Below, one piece after another: positions 20,001-21,279 of a stretch of 21,279 nucleotides of DNA. The position numbers were made by a program, and so were the translations under genes. The notes beneath the pieces were generated by a model. It was given only the letters and a program-made list of their open reading frames with translations. It did no database searches and was not told the DNA's origin. The stretch lies in the NCBI GenBank assembly GCA_010014835.2, contig JAAAKB020142950.1, forward strand, positions 1-21,279, written 5' to 3'. The DNA comes from Apostichopus leukothele. Lineage: Eukaryota > Echinodermata > Holothuroidea > Aspidochirotida > Stichopodidae. Numbering within the stretch: the stretch's first letter is position 1; each line of letters starts with the position of its first letter.

Positions 20001-21279
20001 GCTGGGGAACGACTAGCCAAGACATCTGGTTTGAAAAAGGCAGATGGACAAACTTCAGTGCGACTAAAAAATTGCACATTGAGGCTTGTCCCTAGAAAAC
20101 AAAGATATGATACAGTGGCAGGAAAGACAAAAAGAGGACTAGAAAGAGTTTGGCAATCAAGAGAGCCTCCAACCGCCAAAGACAAAGCAGAAGCAGCAAA
20201 ATGGGACAAGTACTATGGGTTTAGGGAAGGCAGACTGCCACAACACCAACACAATACTAGGTTTCGAATAGTCTGTTACCACTGCGAAAATATGATGTCG
20301 GACAACGTGACGTACATGGATCATGTGGAATCAGTCATTGAGAAGTCCTGTCCGGCTTCTAAGATAAAACAACTCTGTAAGATATGTTTCCAGACACAGA
20401 CCACAGGCATGGCGAAACACATAGTCGATTGCCACCCTGTTGATGGCAAGTTCTGCTGCAAGATTTGTAACATTCACTTTCCACTGAGGAAAGATTTCAA
20501 GTTTCATATGAAGTGGGTTCATAAGGGGTTGACCATGCCCTATGTCTGTAAAATTTGCCTTTACCAGACTTCTTTCCACAGTGATTTGAGGCAGCATTTC
20601 ATTTCCAAACACAGAGGCAGTAAAGCTCTCCTCTGCCACTTTTGTACAAAGATTCTCTACTCCAGTAGGTCCTTCCTTGCACATTTTACCAAACACTATG
20701 CCAGGGAATCAGGTGTCTCCTGTCCGAACTGTATTTTACTTTTCTTGTCCAACTCTGCTTGTAAGGAACATTTGGCCAACGATCACCAGATGTTGGAGTT
20801 GAAGGAGAGTGATGGAAGACCAAAGCTGGAAGTCTGCCAACCTCAGAGAAAGGCTAATTCTGCTGACAAACCTTCTCGTGAAGTTACGAAAAGAATCTCT
20901 CCCAAAACTGTGGAAGTCATTGAAATACCCGAGATTGAGGAGGAGGTTAACAAAACCTGGAAATGTCTGGAATGTGGAGGCACTTATGCACACCTAGAGG
21001 AACATTTGATCACAGAATATTGTTGTCAAAACTGTCGCTACTACACCCAGTGCAGTTCAGCATACACTCAGCATGTGGTTTCATTTCATTCTAGCTTTCA
21101 GGATGCCCCAATACTGCATCCAGTCAAGAAATCGCAGGTCTTTGGTGGCCATCTGCTGAAATGCAGGAAATGCGACTTTAAGACGTCCTTTGCTACGAAC
21201 ATGGCCGAGCACATTGTGTGTTGTCCTAAAGGTGTTTCTGTGCTGGATCAGTCTGCCGTGTACTATGTTCACATATGTG
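4921..21279 (+). CDS. POGZ/ZNF280-family zinc-finger protein (spliced, 3'-partial)
   Basis: This is the whole visible gene: join of 4921-5037, 6825-6926, 8924-9622, 12087-12263, 14809-15001 and 16195 to beyond the window, at least 2,124 residues. Every junction is GT-AG and the phases agree (0,0,0,0,1). From N to C there are a short start; 17-residue repeats (about 108-300); a helical segment (about 390-430); RFPEPNT repeats (716-771); recurring MPxIxxV motifs (about 1081-1290, weaker near 1361); a basic nuclear-localisation segment (about 1324-1342); six His (1344-1349); and nine zinc fingers (from about 1790). The fingers match human POGZ and ZNF280 proteins one for one, including MPYVCxxCxY, LLCxFC and CxxCRYxTxCSxAY blocks. 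Known relatives are nuclear; POGZ binds HP1 and acts in chromatin and mitosis. Human POGZ is about 1,410 residues, so this N-terminal region is much longer. POGZ versus ZNF280 cannot be settled without the missing 3' end. A chromatin role is inferred from the family. Confidence 0.85.
5141..5712. mobile_element. Second TTAA-flanked non-autonomous DNA transposon (572 bp)
   Basis: TTAA stands immediately outside both ends (5137-5140 and 5713-5716). The left end (AGGTCTACAGACACCTAG) and the reverse complement of the right end (AGGTCTATGAAAACCTAG) share AGGTCTA and ACCTAG blocks at the same offset. A TTGCCC block follows on both arms about 28 bases in. The inverted repeats are therefore imperfect and at least 30 bp long. 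No open frame of note is inside. Like the element at 3051-4040 it begins AGG after TTAA, but the termini otherwise differ, so it is probably another family with the same target preference. It lies in intron 2. Confidence 0.6.
5713..6824 (+). other. Rest of intron 2
   Basis: Non-coding. It contains a perfect 12-bp inverted repeat (6201-6237), a short TGTCTGTCTATT-type repeat near 6350-6385, and a repeat-like stretch near 6590-6630 with AAGGTCGTAAAGGTCA. It ends in a strong pyrimidine-rich acceptor (TCATTGTTTTTCAG, ending at 6824). Confidence 0.6.
6201..6237. repeat. Perfect 12-bp inverted repeat with 13-nt loop
   Basis: ACATGCCTTTCT (6201-6212) and AGAAAGGCATGT (6226-6237) are exact reverse complements around a 13-base spacer. 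A stem-loop could form in intron RNA or DNA. No flanking repeat or target duplication was recognised. Confidence 0.8.
6825..6926 (+). CDS. Coding exon, residues 40-73
   Basis: The acceptor TTTTTCAG ends at 6824 and the donor GTGAGT begins at 6927. The exon is 102 bp, phase 0 at both ends, and encodes 34 residues (start CPELSKLLDSDHLDGEIAAK). No domain is recognised. The composition (Leu, Asp, Ser) could form a short amphipathic helix. Strong sites at both ends and an open frame matching both neighbours support it. Being a multiple of three, it could be skipped without a frame change. Confidence 0.65.
7243..7256. repeat. (GT)7 microsatellite
   Basis: Seven uninterrupted GT dinucleotides in intron 3. 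Confidence 0.9.
7755..7844. repeat. 15-bp minisatellite, six units
   Basis: Six head-to-tail units of GGTTTTAGTCATTAG start at 7755, 7770, 7785, 7800, 7815 and 7830. The first and last are slightly diverged and the middle ones are identical. Read across the joins it contains TTAGGG. The near-identity of the central units suggests recent expansion. Because the unit is a multiple of three, it produces an artefactual pentapeptide-repeat frame on the other strand. Confidence 0.92.
8700..8830. repeat. Piece of the dispersed AGGTCA-rich repeat
   Basis: It shares a long phrase (ACATACATCCACAGTGAATACAATAACCCTATTG, then a TGTGGAGGTCA-like block) with 15360-15440 and, less well, with 14155-14210 and 15740-15800. 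It is therefore a dispersed repeat and not unique intron sequence. Confidence 0.6.
8924..9622 (+). CDS. Repeat-built coding exon, residues 74-306
   Basis: The acceptor ends at 8923 (pyrimidine tract then AATAAG) and the donor GTAAGT starts at 9623. The exon is 699 bp, phase 0 at both ends. After about 40 residues rich in Ser, Glu and His, it is almost entirely tandem copies of a 17-residue unit of the form TQSLHGVQVMNDDPSSS. It is rich in Ser, Asp, Gln and Thr, with no Cys ladder or hydrophobic core, so probably disordered and heavily phosphorylatable. No known domain is recognised. The frame is kept through every unit and substitutions are often conservative, which supports it being translated. 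The exon could be skipped in frame. Confidence 0.75.
9050..9604. repeat. 51-bp coding minisatellite, 11 units
   Basis: Units start at 9050, 9101, 9152, 9203, 9254, 9305, 9356, 9407, 9458 (short, 45 bp), 9503 and 9554. Units 2-4 are nearly identical (recent copies), and divergence grows toward both ends. Each codes for 17 residues (15 in unit 9) with a TQSL...DDPSSS pattern. Confidence 0.92.
10634..10646. repeat. Poly-C run (13)
   Basis: Thirteen consecutive C in a pyrimidine-rich patch of intron 4. The run length may be unreliable in sequencing. Confidence 0.9.
11507..11545. repeat. Intronic A/T-rich palindrome
   Basis: GTTTCTAAAA (11510-11519) and TTTTAGAAAC (11530-11539) are exact reverse complements around 10 bases. 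CCAGTT and AACTGG extend the match outward with a small bulge. It could be the core of a small foldback element, but no outer target duplication was found. Confidence 0.65.
11778..12030. repeat. Duplicated intronic segment, copy 1
   Basis: It matches 12939-13304 in order. Shared blocks include GTAGACYGGGTGACATTAAT, AAAATGTTTAMTACTCCT, ACACACCATCTTGTTGATRAAAACTA (with a one-base difference), GTAACCTTTGT and an ACTAGNGGTANCTAAAC end. It sits about 55 bp before exon 5. Confidence 0.8.
12087..12263 (+). CDS. Coding exon, residues 307-365
   Basis: The acceptor CTTACAG ends at 12086 and the donor GTAAAT begins at 12264. The exon is 177 bp, phase 0 at both ends. Its 59 residues start TSVKPEKSNSISVMPKTFSD and are basic and Ser/Thr-rich, with an RRKTRPQ cluster. 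It ends in SNKEN, containing a KEN tripeptide of the sort that APC/C recognises in some mitotic proteins; alone that is weak evidence. Without splicing the frame stops six codons past the donor. It could be skipped in frame. Confidence 0.65.
12939..13304. repeat. Duplicated intronic segment, copy 2
   Basis: The partner of 11778-12030, with about 110 extra bases near 13120-13240. The extra part is itself similar to what follows it (a GACTAC...CTAGTAG...CTAAAC...TTGTGTATAAGGTA pattern recurs at about 13270-13340), so a local tandem step probably lengthened this copy. Confidence 0.75.
13413..13529 (+). other. Possible alternative terminal exon (weak)
   Basis: A TCTATTTTTAG acceptor ends at 13412. 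An open frame of 38 codons follows, in the phase (0) that exon 5 would supply, and ends in TAA at 13527-13529. It begins HIERHCQRLNIVYCLP. A GTAAAT donor at 13526 would leave the wrong phase for exon 6, so as an internal exon it would break the main frame. As a last exon it would give a short isoform of about 403 residues without zinc fingers. No convincing poly(A) signal lies close by. It may be chance. Confidence 0.2.
14155..14480. repeat. Two pieces of the dispersed AGGTCA-rich repeat
   Basis: About 14155-14215 (GAGTACAATTGTATTCAATTG then TTTTGTGGAGGTCACAGG) and about 14385-14480 (TTTTGGAGGTCAACATTCATTTGAGATG then GGAAATCTTATACACAGGTG) line up with 15400-15440 and 15770-15860. They are diverged copies separated by unrelated sequence. 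Confidence 0.6.
14809..15001 (+). CDS. Coding exon with a long charged helix, residues 366-430
   Basis: The acceptor TTTATAG ends at 14808 and the donor GTAAGT begins at 15002. The exon is 193 bp, entering in phase 0 and leaving one base (G) that joins CT of the next exon to make Ala. An acidic lead (SCSEDDLDESQLD) runs into a strongly helical, Met-, Glu- and Lys-rich stretch (YLAAMMEHKAKMEEYMNEM) with hydrophobics at roughly i, i+3/4 spacing. This is consistent with a short coiled coil or amphipathic helix for dimerisation or partner binding. Family unknown. Confidence 0.75.
15002..16194 (+). other. Intron 6
   Basis: A GTAAGT donor and a TTTGTATTCCATTACAG acceptor bound this intron. About 15130-15860 is filled by the AGGTCA-rich repeat. 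The remaining 330 bases are AT-rich with T-runs and show no coding sign. Confidence 0.7.
15130..15860. repeat. Degenerate tandem block of the AGGTCA-rich repeat
   Basis: Recurring phrases, in the same order with drift, are GAGGTCAAAGGTYMTTTGAGGTC-like blocks (near 15190, 15297, 15425, 15490, 15640, 15777); a TCTGAAAA...TAAACA stretch; CATATGTGWATCCATC; and TAGTGAGTACAATAACCTTA-like text. Spacing is about 70-150 bases, so units are decayed and partly deleted. At 15481-15511 the hexamers are arranged almost as a DR1 (AGGTCAAAGGTT). No coding capacity is visible. Confidence 0.7.
16195..21279 (+). CDS. Giant coding exon: disordered region, NLS and nine zinc fingers (residues 430-2124+)
   Basis: The acceptor CATTACAG ends at 16194. 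The frame is open for all 5,085 bases to the window edge. Residues about 431-1780 are Ser/Pro/Gln-rich. They hold the RFPEPNT repeat, the MPxIxxV motif series, the KRKRKK...PKKKK basic stretch and six His, then a hydrophobic Gln-rich segment near 19370-19510 and an acidic region near 19600-19860. Fingers run from 20274: a C2HC-like first finger (second His replaced by Cys); CxxC-x10-H-x4-H; then four CxxC-x12-H-x3/4-H fingers to about 20786. After a linker come three more (20964-21224), the first and last C2HC-like. The window ends inside VYYVHIC, possibly the start of a tenth. MPYVCKICLYQTSFHSDL and LLCHFCTK are characteristic of POGZ/ZNF280. Antisense and other-frame readings here are shadows. 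Confidence 0.92.
17052..17219. repeat. 24-bp coding minisatellite, seven units
   Basis: Six in-frame units of an 8-residue [VA]R[FY]PEPN[TG] repeat start at 17052, 17076, 17100, 17124, 17148 and 17172. A seventh decayed unit starts at 17196 (MRFPFPHY). The inner units are identical at DNA level, implying recent expansion and likely length polymorphism. It also produces long artefactual antisense repeat frames. Confidence 0.93.
18876..18953 (+). other. Basic nuclear-localisation segment and His6 run
   Basis: In the giant exon, RKRKRKKHEDKTKPKKKK has two dense Lys/Arg clusters separated by about seven residues, the layout of a bipartite nuclear localisation signal. It is followed by SY and six His encoded by pure CAT codons (18936-18953), then DH. 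The His run comes from a (CAT)n microsatellite and may vary in length. Nuclear location also fits the zinc-finger family. Confidence 0.75.

Overview
The window is animal nuclear DNA, most likely from a marine invertebrate deuterostome. An echinoderm is my best guess, but only from the style of its interspersed repeats. It is AT-rich, with spliced GT-AG introns of about 1-2.5 kb, many degraded repeats and no bacterial-type gene packing. The main content is one host gene on the + strand that fills roughly 4.9-21.3 kb and runs off the right edge.

That gene encodes a large POGZ/ZNF280-family zinc-finger protein. I can follow six coding exons (4921-5037, 6825-6926, 8924-9622, 12087-12263, 14809-15001, 16195-21279+). 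Their splice phases agree throughout, and together they give at least 2,124 residues with no stop. The N-terminal three quarters is low-complexity and looks disordered. It contains an exon made almost entirely of a 17-residue repeat, an 8-residue RFPEPNT repeat, a helical exon, a recurring MPxIxxV motif, a strongly basic nuclear-localisation segment and a six-histidine run. The C-terminal part carries nine C2H2/C2HC fingers, which match the order and spacing of the POGZ/ZNF280 finger block one for one. Whether a pogo-type transposase domain follows, as in POGZ, lies outside the window.

Left flank (1-4.9 kb): a heavily decayed DIRS-type (tyrosine recombinase) retrotransposon fossil at about 100-1950; a repeat-rich intergenic stretch; then a roughly 990-bp DNA-transposon-like element with matching terminal inverted repeats and TTAA at both ends (3051-4040). 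This element contains a perfect CRE-like palindrome and a consensus splice donor that could end a non-coding first exon. A second, unrelated TTAA-flanked element (5141-5712) sits about 100 bp after the first coding exon.

Introns: these hold a 15-bp minisatellite with TTAGGG in each main unit, a perfect 12-bp hairpin, a duplicated segment of about 250-365 bp on either side of exon 5, and scattered pieces of a degenerate AGGTCA-rich repeat family, densest in the last intron. I see no tRNA, rRNA or CRISPR.
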